Assembly: GCF_023522835.1 (NCBI RefSeq)
Contig: NZ_JALCZU010000006.1
Span: forward strand, 62,001 to 126,000
DNA length: 64,000 nt
Direction: 5' to 3'
Source of the DNA: Oceanobacillus saliphilus
Lineage (GTDB): Bacteria > Bacillota > Bacilli > Bacillales > Amphibacillaceae
The position numbers and the translations under genes are program-made. This document shows positions 6,226 to 14,922 of the stretch, in pieces; position 1 is the first letter of the stretch; every line of letters begins with the position of its first letter. The notes beneath the pieces were generated by a model, which was not told the origin of the DNA, ran no database searches, and saw only the letters and a program-made list of their open reading frames with translations.

Positions 6226-7764
6226 CTATTTTGCCTCCCCAGTCTTTTGAGTTTCTTCTTCGACTGTATCCGAAGTTCTCCATTTTGAAAGTGATAGTAA
6301 AATACCAATCAATAAAGCGGCTCCTGCGACGGCCCATCCACCAAACATAATAAATGTATCCGTATATCCTTCATAGTTTCCTGTACCGGTATCAAATTCT
6401 TTCAACAAGTTCTGTTTGAATAATCCAAACATCATATAACCCAGGACAATCGGTGTAACAATACTCAAACAAATGGTCCACCATGAACCTAATCGAATAT
6501 CCGATATTTCGTTTGCGTATGATTGCAGTCCCTTCATTTCCCGCAATATCCATGCAATCATGATAACTTCGATTAAACCGACTAACGCGACACCAAATTG
6601 GTTAATGAAGTAATCTGCTGCGTCCAGGAAGAAAAGTCCTCCTTGTGTAGCAAAAAGCAATGAAATCACTGCAGCAAAACCACCACCGAAAATTACCGCT
6701 TTTCCTCTGCTAATATTAAATTTATCAACTAATCCAGCGACATATGTTTCAATAATTGAAATTAAAGAGCTTAATCCCGCTAATACGAGCGAAGCAAAGA
6801 ATAGGAATCCAAAAAATTCATTCAGGAATGGAAATTCATTGATAATGGCAGGAAAGACTACAAAAGCCAGACCAACACCACCAGCCACTACTTCATCAAC
6901 ACCAACACCAGCAGTAAATGCCATGAAGCCTAAAATAGCGAACACTCCAATACCTGCAAGCAATTCAAAACTGGAGTTTCCAAGCCCAACAATAAAAGCA
7001 TTGTTCGTTATATCCGACTTTTTCGGCAAATAACTGGCGTACGTAATCATGATTGCAAATGCAATCGATAAACTGAAGAATATCTGTCCGTAAGCTGCAA
7101 CCCATACATCCGCGTTGAGTATTTTACTGAAGTCAGGTGCAAAGAATGCATCCACTCCTGTTATTGCACCAGGTAATGTCAGGGAAAATATAACAATTAT
7201 AAGAAAAATAATTACTAATGTAGGAATAAAAATCCTATTTGCAATTTCGATACCCCTTCTAACACCTTTAAACAGTATAGCCAGTACGATAGCCCAAACA
7301 AGAATTAATGGAATAAGTACGCCAGGAACCAAGTTTCCGATTTGTCCCGGATCAACTGTAAGATTTAAATAATCTGCAAACAAGAATCCTTCTGTGTCTT
7401 GACCCCAGCCCAAATTAAATGAAAAGACCGAATAAGATAGTGCCCAAGCAATGATTACTGAATAGTACGTGGAGATGACAAATGCTACTAGTACTCCCCA
7501 CCAGCCCAGCCATTCTGTTTTCCTGTTCATTCTTTTGAACGTTAATGGTGCGGATCCTCGATACTTATGGCCCATTGTAAATTCCATAATCAATATCGGT
7601 ATCCCCGCAGTTAACAAAGCAAATAAATACGGAATAAAAAATGCGCCCCCACCATTTTCAAAGGCAACTGTCGGAAAACGCCAAATATTACCTAAACCTA
7701 CTGCAGAACCGACAGCTGCCAAAATAAAACCAGCTCTTGTCCCCCACTGAGAACGTCCTTCCAT
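6226..7764 (-). CDS. Sodium-dependent transporter, NSS (SNF) family
   Basis: A 512-residue membrane protein with about 12 hydrophobic spans. The N-terminus GFILAAVGSAVGLGNIWRFP is the sodium-binding unwound TM1 of the NSS/LeuT family, followed by ENGGGAFFIPY in TM2. The family imports amino acids with sodium. A MetS-like small subunit directly downstream points to methionine/alanine import, as for MetPS, rather than tryptophan or leucine. SD AAAGGAGGGC precedes the ATG. A consensus sigma-A promoter lies at 7865-7893 and a strong terminator follows the small subunit, making a two-gene operon. Confidence 0.9.
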   Translation of the reverse strand: MEGRSQWGTRAGFILAAVGSAVGLGNIWRFPTVAFENGGGAFFIPYLFALLTAGIPILIMEFTMGHKYRGSAPLTFKRMNRKTEWLGWWGVLVAFVISTYYSVIIAWALSYSVFSFNLGWGQDTEGFLFADYLNLTVDPGQIGNLVPGVLIPLILVWAIVLAILFKGVRRGIEIANRIFIPTLVIIFLIIVIFSLTLPGAITGVDAFFAPDFSKILNADVWVAAYGQIFFSLSIAFAIMITYASYLPKKSDITNNAFIVGLGNSSFELLAGIGVFAILGFMAFTAGVGVDEVVAGGVGLAFVVFPAIINEFPFLNEFFGFLFFASLVLAGLSSLISIIETYVAGLVDKFNISRGKAVIFGGGFAAVISLLFATQGGLFFLDAADYFINQFGVALVGLIEVIMIAWILREMKGLQSYANEISDIRLGSWWTICLSIVTPIVLGYMMFGLFKQNLLKEFDTGTGNYEGYTDTFIMFGGWAVAGAALLIGILLSLSKWRTSDTVEEETQKTGEAK

Positions 7765-7864
7765 GTATAGCCCTCCTTTGTTTTCCTTTCTACTATCTAT
7801 TCTTATGTTTAATAGTAAGAAGGAATGTTTTAAATATTTATTTTTTTCACATATTTATGCTTGT

Positions 7865-7893
7865 ATTATAACGGTACTTTTATCCTATGTCAA
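7865..7893 (-). promoter_or_regulatory. Consensus sigma-A promoter for the NSS transporter operon
   Basis: On the minus strand TTGACA (7888-7893) and TATAAT (7865-7870) are separated by exactly 17 bases. Both hexamers match the consensus perfectly. The rest of the gap between 7765 and 7994 is AT-rich with no other clear signal. Confidence 0.85.
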
Positions 7894-7994
7894 AATAATA
7901 TTTAAATTTTCATTTAATTCGACTATTCACACACTATCTTACTCGCAAAAAAATAACCTTCCACCAATTATGATGAAAGATTACTTTTACTGTT

Positions 7995-9554
7995 TTACGC
8001 ATTATTACCTTGTGATTTTAAATAGTAACTTATTGAAAAACCAATAATTACGACAAGTCCAAGAGATACAAGCAATGGAATAATTACCATATTCGTGAGA
8101 CCAACTAGCAGATAGCCAACAACAGCCACACCAGCTGCAATGAGTGCATAAGGTAACTGTGTTAATACGTGATCGATATGGTTAGCACCCGCACCTGTTG
8201 ATGAAAGAATTGTTGTATCTGATATTGGCGTACAATGATCTCCAAAAACAGCACCTGCCAGTACAGCAGCCAATGAAGGCAGAAGCATTTCGATGTTTGA
8301 AACAGCTGCTACTTCTGCTGCAATCGGCAGCATGATCCCGAATGTTCCCCAGGATGTTCCCGTTGCAAGGGCCATAAATCCCGCAATGATGAAGAAAAGA
8401 ACTGGTAGCATCGTAGAACTGATTGATGCATTTTCAAAGATTCCCGCTAAATATGCACCTGTTTCAAGGGTACCAATGATTGAACCAATCATCCATGCCA
8501 ATATAAGTATATAAATGGCAGGCAGCATTGTTTTCGTACCTTCCCCAACTATTTTTCCGATATTTGCTTTCGGGGTACTTAATCCAAAATGGAATATCAG
8601 GGATGTTAGAACAGCCAGAACTCCACCGATAACTAATGATAAGTTAACATCCGTATTGGCAAATATAGTTAAAATCGTTATCGTACCTTCACTTGCATTT
8701 GCACCTGTGACAACCATTGACAAAACTGTTCCAACTACCAATACGATAATTGGTAGTATTAAATGATAAATTTTTCCTGCTTTATGCGGGGTAAACGCAT
8801 CACTTAGGTCACCAGGAACCTTATCCTGTTCAGGATCCAATAAGGCACCTGTCTCCATTGCCCGTTTCTCGTGCTTGCGCATTGGCCCGATATCCAGTTT
8901 CAAATAAGCAACCATGAACACAAGCAAAATCGCTGAAAAGGCATATAAATTAAGGGGGATCATTTGAATAAATGCCGTTAGTGGCTGAATATCTGTAATT
9001 CCATTCGCTGCAAATAATCCACCAAGAATTCCTATAATATAAGCTCCCCAGCTTGAAATTGGTGAAATGACGGTCACTGGTGCAGAAGTGGAGTCAATAA
9101 TGTAGGCAAGCTTTGCCCGGGAAATTTTATGTCTATCTGTCAAAGGTCTTGCAATTTGTCCGACAGCCAAGCTATTGAAGTAATCATCAATGAATATGAT
9201 TAAGCCTAATACACTTGTCATGATCTGCGCACCTGTGCGAGTTTTGATGCGTTTCATCATCCATTCTCCAAACGCCCTGCTTCCGCCGGATGCCTGCAGG
9301 AATGCTGTCATCATCCCTAATAATATTAAAAATCCTAGTAATAGTAGATTTCCTGTATTTAAAGCCCCTTCAGAAACAAAAATTTCATAAAAAACCGTCC
9401 AAATTTCTGAAACGGAAGCGATAATATTAAAATCATGAATAAATAATGCCCCAACGATAATTCCTGCACCTAAGGATAGTAATACTTTTCTTGTAAGCAT
9501 TACAAGCACCAACATAAGCAGTGCGGGAATTAATGAAAAAATTGTGCCTTCCAT
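7995..9554 (-). CDS. lysW: NhaC-family transporter under a lysine riboswitch, probable lysine importer (LysW)
   Basis: A 519-residue polytopic protein of the NhaC ion-transporter superfamily, with LIIFIDDYFNSLAVGQIARP near residue 120 and the family block DSTSAPVTVISPISSWGAY near 155. By family alone it would be called a Na+/H+ antiporter. However, a lysine riboswitch lies directly in its leader, and NhaC-like proteins under such riboswitches have been proposed as lysine importers (LysW). I therefore infer sodium- or proton-coupled lysine uptake, switched off when lysine is plentiful. It is a single-gene unit; SD TTGGAGGTAAC precedes the ATG. Confidence 0.8.
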   Translation of the reverse strand: MEGTIFSLIPALLMLVLVMLTRKVLLSLGAGIIVGALFIHDFNIIASVSEIWTVFYEIFVSEGALNTGNLLLLGFLILLGMMTAFLQASGGSRAFGEWMMKRIKTRTGAQIMTSVLGLIIFIDDYFNSLAVGQIARPLTDRHKISRAKLAYIIDSTSAPVTVISPISSWGAYIIGILGGLFAANGITDIQPLTAFIQMIPLNLYAFSAILLVFMVAYLKLDIGPMRKHEKRAMETGALLDPEQDKVPGDLSDAFTPHKAGKIYHLILPIIVLVVGTVLSMVVTGANASEGTITILTIFANTDVNLSLVIGGVLAVLTSLIFHFGLSTPKANIGKIVGEGTKTMLPAIYILILAWMIGSIIGTLETGAYLAGIFENASISSTMLPVLFFIIAGFMALATGTSWGTFGIMLPIAAEVAAVSNIEMLLPSLAAVLAGAVFGDHCTPISDTTILSSTGAGANHIDHVLTQLPYALIAAGVAVVGYLLVGLTNMVIIPLLVSLGLVVIIGFSISYYLKSQGNNA

Positions 9555-9645
9555 AATGTTACCTCCAATTTTTTTTGGAATGGACGTCAGGCGAACTTAC
9601 TTGAGTACGAAATGCTAGTATACGAGCATACGTTATTTTTACACA

Positions 9646-9895
9646 CAAAAAAACAACGATAGAAAATAACCTATCATTGTTTTTACAATATACGTTATCC
9701 TCCATTTCGATCAGTAGTTCTCCATGCATAGATTTTGCATGACAGTCCATCCTTTGTTCAAAAATGTACCAGCAATAATAAGACTGACCCTTATTACGCT
9801 TCGGCAAACAATCCTTTTATCAACCATCCCAGTTGTCATCCTCCGGTTGATTACTCATCTTGTTTGCGCCTCTACCTCACCGATCTGATAAGGTT
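9646..9895 (-). ncRNA. Lysine riboswitch (L box) with terminator
   Basis: Read on the minus strand, the leader shows the L-box landmarks in order: GGTAGAGGCGC, AACAAGATGAGTAA, GGAGGATGACAAC, GGGATGGTTGATAAAAGGA, TTGCCGAAGCG, TTGCTGG and the closing GGACTGTCATG with TGGAGAACTACTG. A terminator hairpin (ACAATGATAGGTTA / TAACC-type arms around 9650-9686) with a run of seven U follows. It should terminate transcription of the downstream NhaC-family gene when lysine is bound. The 82-codon frame across it is a shadow. Confidence 0.93.
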
Positions 9896-9915
9896 TAATA
9901 TTTAATTATACGATT

Positions 9916-9944
9916 ACTATACAAGATTCTTAGTTATTCTGCAA
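9916..9944 (-). promoter_or_regulatory. Sigma-A-like promoter for the lysine riboswitch transcript
   Basis: TTGCAG (9939-9944) and TATAGT (9916-9921) on the minus strand are 17 bases apart. The -35 box lies inside the 3' end of yunB, and the riboswitch begins about 20 bases downstream. Confidence 0.5.
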
Positions 9945-10706
9945 GTCCTCTTTAGGGACAGCGATTGACGGTCCACCACCATCGCCACTGTAAAATTCCG
10001 GTACTTTGCCAAAAATAGCTCCTCCGTCAATATAGATTTCCGTATGTACGGTTTTAACTTCCGTCGTAAACGGTATGACAATTTGTACATCAGCCTCTAC
10101 ATTGACAAAGAGCGAAACCCAAGTACCATTGATGCCAAACTCTTCCTCATCCCGTACAATATTTGTCCGTACACTTCCTACTAAGCCTAGATTAATTGGA
10201 ATTTTTGGACCCAAGTTGGCCAGAACAGTATTGCCTGTAACTTGCCCTAGCGGTACTTCAACCAAGGTGGGATCCTGTTCTACACGCCCTCTGGCTCCTT
10301 CTTCATAATCATACGGATCATGAAGTGAATAATCATAAGTAATTGGGTCTCCTCTATTTACATTTTTGAAGAACTCTTCAACTCTGTCGGTCGCCACGCG
10401 ATTGATTTCGCTGACTGCAGATGGGTTCCAACCATACGTCGCAACGTGTCCCTCGTTATCATAGGTTATATTCAATACATCCTCAAAGTTGTACTCTTCA
10501 GCGAATCTAACAGCGGAATTGATTGCACGCGTTGCAAATTCATCTGTCTTCACTTCGCCGATTTGCATGAGCACCGGTTCAATTCGCTTATCGATAATCC
10601 ATATACTGAATCCTACACAGCATACAAATATTACTAGCGTAATCATCATAATATTACTTCCTGGAGGTGATGCGAATTTTTTTCGATAACGCTTTTTATG
10701 CCTCAA
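9930..10706 (-). CDS. yunB: Sporulation protein YunB
   Basis: A 258-residue protein with a basic N-terminus, one membrane span (about residues 19-40) and an extracytoplasmic domain. Recognisable features are RINSAVRFAEE-like helix near 62, the VPLGQVTGNTVLANLGPKIP block near 150 and a C-terminal PFTTEVKTVHTEIYIDGG. YunB is needed for efficient sporulation and is controlled by sigma-E in B. subtilis. The start is a TTG with SD GGGGG eight bases upstream. That SD lies in the 3' arm of the upstream hairpin at 10712-10753, and a sigma-E-like promoter lies just before the hairpin. Confidence 0.92.
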   Translation of the reverse strand: MRHKKRYRKKFASPPGSNIMMITLVIFVCCVGFSIWIIDKRIEPVLMQIGEVKTDEFATRAINSAVRFAEEYNFEDVLNITYDNEGHVATYGWNPSAVSEINRVATDRVEEFFKNVNRGDPITYDYSLHDPYDYEEGARGRVEQDPTLVEVPLGQVTGNTVLANLGPKIPINLGLVGSVRTNIVRDEEEFGINGTWVSLFVNVEADVQIVIPFTTEVKTVHTEIYIDGGAIFGKVPEFYSGDGGGPSIAVPKEDLQNN

Positions 10707-10711
10707 TCCAA

Positions 10712-10753
10712 AAACCCCCTCAAGAACAATTTATGCTTGTTCTAAGGGGGTTA
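10712..10753 (-). terminator. Hairpin between the HD-GYP gene and yunB that also holds the yunB SD
   Basis: On the minus strand AACCCCCTTAGAACAA pairs with TTGTTCTTGAGGGGGTT apart from a one-base offset, followed by TTTTT. It can terminate the upstream HD-GYP transcript. The GAGGGGG of the 3' arm is also the only good SD for yunB. Confidence 0.75.
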
Positions 10754-10765
10754 GACTAATTAATG

Positions 10766-10793
10766 ATTTGTATGACATTTGTTTACTAAATAT
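10766..10793 (-). promoter_or_regulatory. Sigma-E-like promoter for yunB
   Basis: On the minus strand ATATT (10789-10793, in the context GATATTT) is followed after 14 bases by CATACAAAT (10766-10774). This fits the sigma-E consensus, and yunB is a known sigma-E gene in B. subtilis. The -35 element overlaps the stop codon region of the HD-GYP gene. Confidence 0.55.
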
Positions 10794-11874
10794 CTGTCAG
10801 AACGGCGGTAATGGTTATGTTGACAACATTTCCTAGGTTGAGTTCATAAATCTCGTCCACGTCTTTTCCGTTCTCTTTAATAATTCTCAATACAGGGCGA
10901 TCACATAGTTCCTCGTTTTGTCTAATAACAATTCCTTGTCTTCCATCACTCAATTCTACAGCTAGACCTTCCGGATATACAGCGATGCTCTTCTTGAATG
11001 CTTCTACCATTTCTTTATCGAAAAGGCTCATTGCACCCGCATATAGAATTTCCAATCCTTCATGAGGAAGCATTGCATCCCTGTATACGCGATTGCTTGT
11101 TACAGCGTCGAATACATCTGCAATCCCAATCAGTTTAGCATATGGTAGCATATCTTTTTCAGATATGCCGCGAGGATAACCTGAACCATCAAGCCGTTCA
11201 TGATGCTGATAGGCACAATGGGCAATTACAGAAGAGATGCCCGAATGTTTTCTAAGATAATCATACCCAATTTGTGTATGACTTTTAATAATTTCAAACT
11301 CTTGATCTGTCAGCCGGTTGGGTTTATGCAAAATATCAGGATCAATAAAGATTTTCCCAACATCATGTAGCATAGCCCCAACACCTATCTCTACTAAAGC
11401 CTTTTGTGGGTATTTTAGCTGAACTCCTATTGCAAGAGAGTAGATGGCTACATTAAGAGAATGCTGAAAAACATAATCATCGGAAATGAAAATGTCGGAA
11501 AGCAATGTCAATGACTTCTCATTAGTCTGTATTTCCTTAAGAATCTGTTCTACCACGTTTCCAAGATCCTTATTCTTTTTATCTAATATATACGATTTTT
11601 CCATCATGCCATCTTTTTTGATTTGCTTAAATACATTTTTAATTGTTTTCGTAGCTTCTCTGCGAAGATTATCGGGTATAAGTGATTCCGGATAAATATC
11701 TTTCGTATGTATATCTTCAATATATATGTATGTAATTCCTTGCTCAAGCAGTCTTTTGATGATTTGTGTTGTTAAAGACATACCCTTTGCCAACAGTACA
11801 ACACCGTTTTCGTTATAGATGGATTGCGCAAGAATTGTTCCCGGTTTGATTGATTTCGTACTCGCAAGTTTCAT
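10786..11874 (-). CDS. HD-GYP domain protein, probable cyclic-di-GMP phosphodiesterase
   Basis: A 362-residue cytosolic protein. An N-terminal domain of unknown fold (about 1-60, resembling the extra domain preceding many HD-GYP proteins) is followed by a complete HD-GYP domain: His138 (QHSLN), His170-Asp171 (LHDVGK), His199 (SHTQIG), His224-His225 and DGSGYP in HHERLDGSGYP, and Asp253. All metal ligands are present, so hydrolysis of cyclic di-GMP to pGpG or GMP is likely. A short C-terminal beta-rich tail (about 300-362) follows. No GGDEF gene lies in the window. It is a single gene with a terminator after it. Confidence 0.88.
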   Translation of the reverse strand: MKLASTKSIKPGTILAQSIYNENGVVLLAKGMSLTTQIIKRLLEQGITYIYIEDIHTKDIYPESLIPDNLRREATKTIKNVFKQIKKDGMMEKSYILDKKNKDLGNVVEQILKEIQTNEKSLTLLSDIFISDDYVFQHSLNVAIYSLAIGVQLKYPQKALVEIGVGAMLHDVGKIFIDPDILHKPNRLTDQEFEIIKSHTQIGYDYLRKHSGISSVIAHCAYQHHERLDGSGYPRGISEKDMLPYAKLIGIADVFDAVTSNRVYRDAMLPHEGLEILYAGAMSLFDKEMVEAFKKSIAVYPEGLAVELSDGRQGIVIRQNEELCDRPVLRIIKENGKDVDEIYELNLGNVVNITITAVLTDI

Positions 11875-11906
11875 AATGATCCCCTAACATCGACATGATT
11901 CAATTA

Positions 11907-11994
11907 AAAAACGAAGGATTTTTTTGCCTGAGCCTTTCGGCGAATCCTTTAGGCACTTATACAGATAAGTAAATTTTATACTATCCTACCTGTG
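11907..11994 (+). repeat. Dispersed two-hairpin repeat, full copy
   Basis: The head ACGAAGGATT ... GAATCCTTT surrounds GCCTGAGCCTTTCGGCGAAT; the tail GGCACTTATACAGATAAG is followed by AATTTTATAC and a partly complementary CTATCCTACCTGTG. It lies upstream of the HD-GYP gene, in the 286-base gap before yunC. Confidence 0.65.
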
Positions 11995-12160
11995 TAGAAG
12001 AGGCCTTGTTCTTATTAAATAGTATCAGAAATTGTAAAGATATGCTATGAAAATATTACAATTATTAGCACAAATAACCAATTTACTAATTAAACAGAAA
12101 CTGCATGCAGATTTCCAACAACAGAAAAAATGCCTCCCAAGCGGAAGACATTTATCATGT

Positions 12161-12469
12161 TCACGATATTTTTAGTAAGGCATCTTTTCCTGTCATACCA
12201 GGTTCCCATCCATATGCTTTTGAAGCATCCGTGATTTTTTCCAATGGTGCATTCAGCAATTCATCGATGGTACGTACACCAACTGCACGGCCTGCTATGA
12301 CGTTCCGTTCCTTTAGTTTCGGAATTTCATTAAAGATATCAACGTCTAATGCCGCACACATAATATAGCCGATGTCATTCGATATCGTTAACAATGTAGT
12401 TTTTGGAAGCTCTACACTAATGGCCGTAAAGATCATACCATCTACTTCAAGCGGATTTATCGTAATCAT
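12161..12469 (-). CDS. yunC: YunC family protein (DUF1805)
   Basis: A 102-residue soluble protein starting MITINPLEVDGMIFTAISVE, with the DUF1805 features GYIMCAALDVDIFNE and a C-terminal VGVRTIDELLNAPLEKIT. No enzymatic role is established for the family. I chose the ATG at 12469, preceded by AAGGGGG, instead of the GTG seven codons upstream, which overlaps the SD. It follows yunD at an 84-base distance and belongs to the conserved yunB-yunC-yunD-yunE block. Confidence 0.88.
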   Translation of the reverse strand: MITINPLEVDGMIFTAISVELPKTTLLTISNDIGYIMCAALDVDIFNEIPKLKERNVIAGRAVGVRTIDELLNAPLEKITDASKAYGWEPGMTGKDALLKIS

Positions 12470-12553
12470 AATTATGACTGCCCCCTTCACATTTCACCTT
12501 ATATTTGTATGCAAAGAGGGGGCAACGTGTCACAGATCATCTTGCAAATACAT

Positions 12554-13954
12554 TCATGAAGAGAATTTACGGCGTAATGTAGTTGCAAGTAGGTCACGGA
12601 GTAATTCAGGTACATAATAATGCTTTGTATCCGATTTGGCTACTTCAGGTAATAGCCTGCCAAATGTAAATGTATCTGCAGTAGCAATATAATACGTATG
12701 ATCAGGATCTACCTGCTTTCCATTATCGAGCAAAACCTGCTTTACATATTCTCCGCCATTTTTGTGAAAAGCAGTCTCAACAGTCAGTCCGGAAAACATC
12801 ATTCTTCCAAGTAATTCCCCGCGAAAACCAAATCCTTTCAGTTTCAGTTCCATAAAATCCTTTGACAATGATGCACGAATTACCTCAATCAATTCGCCCC
12901 CTTTTAAGTCAACAACAACAGGATTTATTGGGTGTGGGCAGATTCGATGTATATCTCCATAGGTGACATCACCGGCCGGCAATCCATCCAGCAGCAAGCC
13001 TGAATTCAACATAGCAGCATCTGCATTGGTCCACTGTTTAATGGTGTTCGTCAATTCCTGCATAAGCGGGGTTTCCGTAAACCAACTCACTTCAAGCGGC
13101 TGCTCCATATGAACTACTGTTTCCCCCAGCAAATCATCAGCTTCTTTCTGTAACGCATTCAACTGCTGCTCTGTTTCTACATCTTTGGTAGCATTCGTAA
13201 TATCGGTCGTAAAAGCCTCTTTTTTGACAAGACGCTTCTGATCATGATCCCAGGTTAAAATGACTTCTCCAATAAACGAGCAATGCTTTCCTGCAGCTGT
13301 TATGACGGTATTATTTAGATATTCACCGTTTCTCAACAGGTGATGGGTATGACCGCCAATAATGACATCGATATCATCATACCTTCTTGCAATTTCCTGA
13401 TCAACACTGATACCAAGGTGTGACATCACGATAATGATATCAACAGATTTTTTCAACTCGGCAAGGTGTTTATCCAGTGCATCAAACTCTGATGAAATAT
13501 GCCAGTCCAGCAAATTATAAAAAGCATTGAATGGAGCGGTCAGCCCAATCAAGCCTATTTTGATTCCATTAACCGATTCAATTTTAATTTTCTCATTAAG
13601 CCAAGAAGGCTGTATGTTATCTGTACTGTTTAGGTTCGCACAGACAACTTGAAAATCAGCCTCATCATAAAGATGATATAAATCTTTATGGGATAGTGTG
13701 ATCCCTTCATTGTTTCCAATGGTTACAAAATCGTACTTGGCATCGTTTAATAGCTGTATATTAGACTTGCCCATAGAGGCTTCCGTAATGGGATGAGAAC
13801 GGTCCACATGATCTCCAATATCAATTATCCAACTTGATTCTCCCCTTCTTTTACGGAGAGCCTTTTTCTCTTTCAAAAATCCAGTAACCCGGGGCCACTG
13901 CTCAAAATTACTATGTAAATCATTGGTATAATAAAAATAAAGTTTTTCTTCCAT
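12554..13954 (-). CDS. yunD: UshA-like metallophosphoesterase / 5'-nucleotidase family (YunD)
   Basis: A 466-residue protein with an N-terminal calcineurin-type phosphoesterase domain (TNDLHSNF at 10-17, DIGDHVDRSHP near 46, GNNEG near 79, VMSHLGIS near 177, GGHTHHL near 199) and a C-terminal 5'-nucleotidase domain. The usual GNHE/GNHD motif reads GNNEG, so one metal or catalytic histidine is replaced by Asn, as in the YunD subgroup. No signal peptide is present, so unlike UshA it is cytosolic. SD AAGGAG precedes the ATG, 12 bases after yunE, indicating an operon. Substrate is unproven. Confidence 0.87.
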   Translation of the reverse strand: MEEKLYFYYTNDLHSNFEQWPRVTGFLKEKKALRKRRGESSWIIDIGDHVDRSHPITEASMGKSNIQLLNDAKYDFVTIGNNEGITLSHKDLYHLYDEADFQVVCANLNSTDNIQPSWLNEKIKIESVNGIKIGLIGLTAPFNAFYNLLDWHISSEFDALDKHLAELKKSVDIIIVMSHLGISVDQEIARRYDDIDVIIGGHTHHLLRNGEYLNNTVITAAGKHCSFIGEVILTWDHDQKRLVKKEAFTTDITNATKDVETEQQLNALQKEADDLLGETVVHMEQPLEVSWFTETPLMQELTNTIKQWTNADAAMLNSGLLLDGLPAGDVTYGDIHRICPHPINPVVVDLKGGELIEVIRASLSKDFMELKLKGFGFRGELLGRMMFSGLTVETAFHKNGGEYVKQVLLDNGKQVDPDHTYYIATADTFTFGRLLPEVAKSDTKHYYVPELLRDLLATTLRRKFSS

Positions 13955-13966
13955 ATTGATAACTCC

Positions 13967-14803
13967 TTAGGATAACCCTTGATATATCATCCGCAAACCG
14001 ATAAAAACAAGCAATACCCGCAATGCTAATTCCAATGTCTTCCCAGGCAACATTTGATTTACCTTCGCTCCAAGTCTACCACCAATCCATGATCCAGGTA
14101 TAAAGAAAAGCACATATGCCCAGGCGATATGTCCGAGTGCAATATGCGTACTGGCGCCTACAATACTTACAAAGAAAATCATAAACATCGATGTAGCGGT
14201 TGCCACATGTGCAGGAAATCCGAAAAGTAAAATCATTGCCGGCACCATAATCGAACCGCCGCCAATTCCAAACAAACCGGATAACGTTCCTACTAGTAAT
14301 GATAATATAAATGCAATCGGAATAGAGACACGGTAACGGAAGGTTTCCCCGTAAAGTTCAAATGTGCGGACACCTCGTTCATCTCCAGTAAATCGCTGCT
14401 TACTGGAAGGTTGTCTTTTAATAAAAAATAATAACGATATTCCTATCATTAATATACCAAAATACATTAAAAATGACTGAGAATCAATAAATTGATTTAG
14501 CCAGGAACCAAGTACGCCACCAGGGATACTTCCAATCAAAAAAAGAAATCCCGTTTTATAATCTACCCTTTTCCCTTTGGCATAAGCCAAGGTGGAAGAT
14601 AATGCGGTAACTACCATCGTTATTAAAGAAATACCAACGATTGCCTGTGGGGTTGCCCAGGCAAACCCTTCTGAAATAGAACTCATAAACAACAAAGCGG
14701 GAACCAGAATAATCCCTCCACCCAGTCCCATCATCGATCCGACAAACGCGGTAATAACCCCAATAACCAAGCACATTAAAATAACCAAACTAATCCCTAC
14801 CAT
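13967..14803 (-). CDS. yunE: TSUP family (TauE/SafE) anion permease, YunE-like
   Basis: A 278-residue membrane protein with about eight spans and the duplicated TSUP signature: GSMMGLGGGIILVPALL near residue 23 and GTLSGLFGIGGGSIMVPAM near 178. The family exports sulfite, sulfoacetate or related sulfur anions in the cases studied. The gene heads the yunE-yunD-yunC run and ends 12 bases before yunD. A sulfur-related role fits the suf operon and the methionine genes nearby only loosely. The specific substrate is unknown. Confidence 0.88.
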   Translation of the reverse strand: MVGISLVILMCLVIGVITAFVGSMMGLGGGIILVPALLFMSSISEGFAWATPQAIVGISLITMVVTALSSTLAYAKGKRVDYKTGFLFLIGSIPGGVLGSWLNQFIDSQSFLMYFGILMIGISLLFFIKRQPSSKQRFTGDERGVRTFELYGETFRYRVSIPIAFILSLLVGTLSGLFGIGGGSIMVPAMILLFGFPAHVATATSMFMIFFVSIVGASTHIALGHIAWAYVLFFIPGSWIGGRLGAKVNQMLPGKTLELALRVLLVFIGLRMIYQGLS

Positions 14804-14837
14804 CCTCTATATACTAATACCTATCTTATCACAAACC

Positions 14838-14870
14838 GGTGCCTGTCACTCCCCGAATTTTGTCGAATTT
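14838..14870 (+). repeat. Short interspersed motif GGTGCCTGTCACT
   Basis: GGTGCCTGTCACTCCCCGAA followed by TTTTGTCGAA occurs here, and GGTGCCTGTCACTACCCGAA followed by TAATGTCATAA occurs on the minus strand at 39231-39261. Both lie in intergenic DNA close to a terminator, which suggests a REP-like family. Confidence 0.5.
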
Positions 14871-14875
14871 ACATC

Positions 14876-14913
14876 AAAAAACCTCAAACCGGAATTACCG
14901 ATTTGAGGTTTTG
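14876..14913 (-). terminator. Terminator of the suf operon
   Basis: AAAACCTCAAA and TTTGAGGTTTT form an 11-bp stem and give a U-tract on the minus strand, nine bases after the sufB stop codon. Confidence 0.85.
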
Positions 14914-14922
14914 AAGTTATAC

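Noticed and set aside
6119-6337. 72-codon minus-strand frame overlapping the NSS transporter end
   Set aside because: It is in a different frame from the 37-residue small subunit, overlaps the transporter and has no SD. The small subunit is the real gene.
9559-9807. 82-codon minus-strand frame upstream of the NhaC-family gene
   Set aside because: It lies across the lysine riboswitch and its terminator; the sequence is explained as structured RNA and the frame has no SD.
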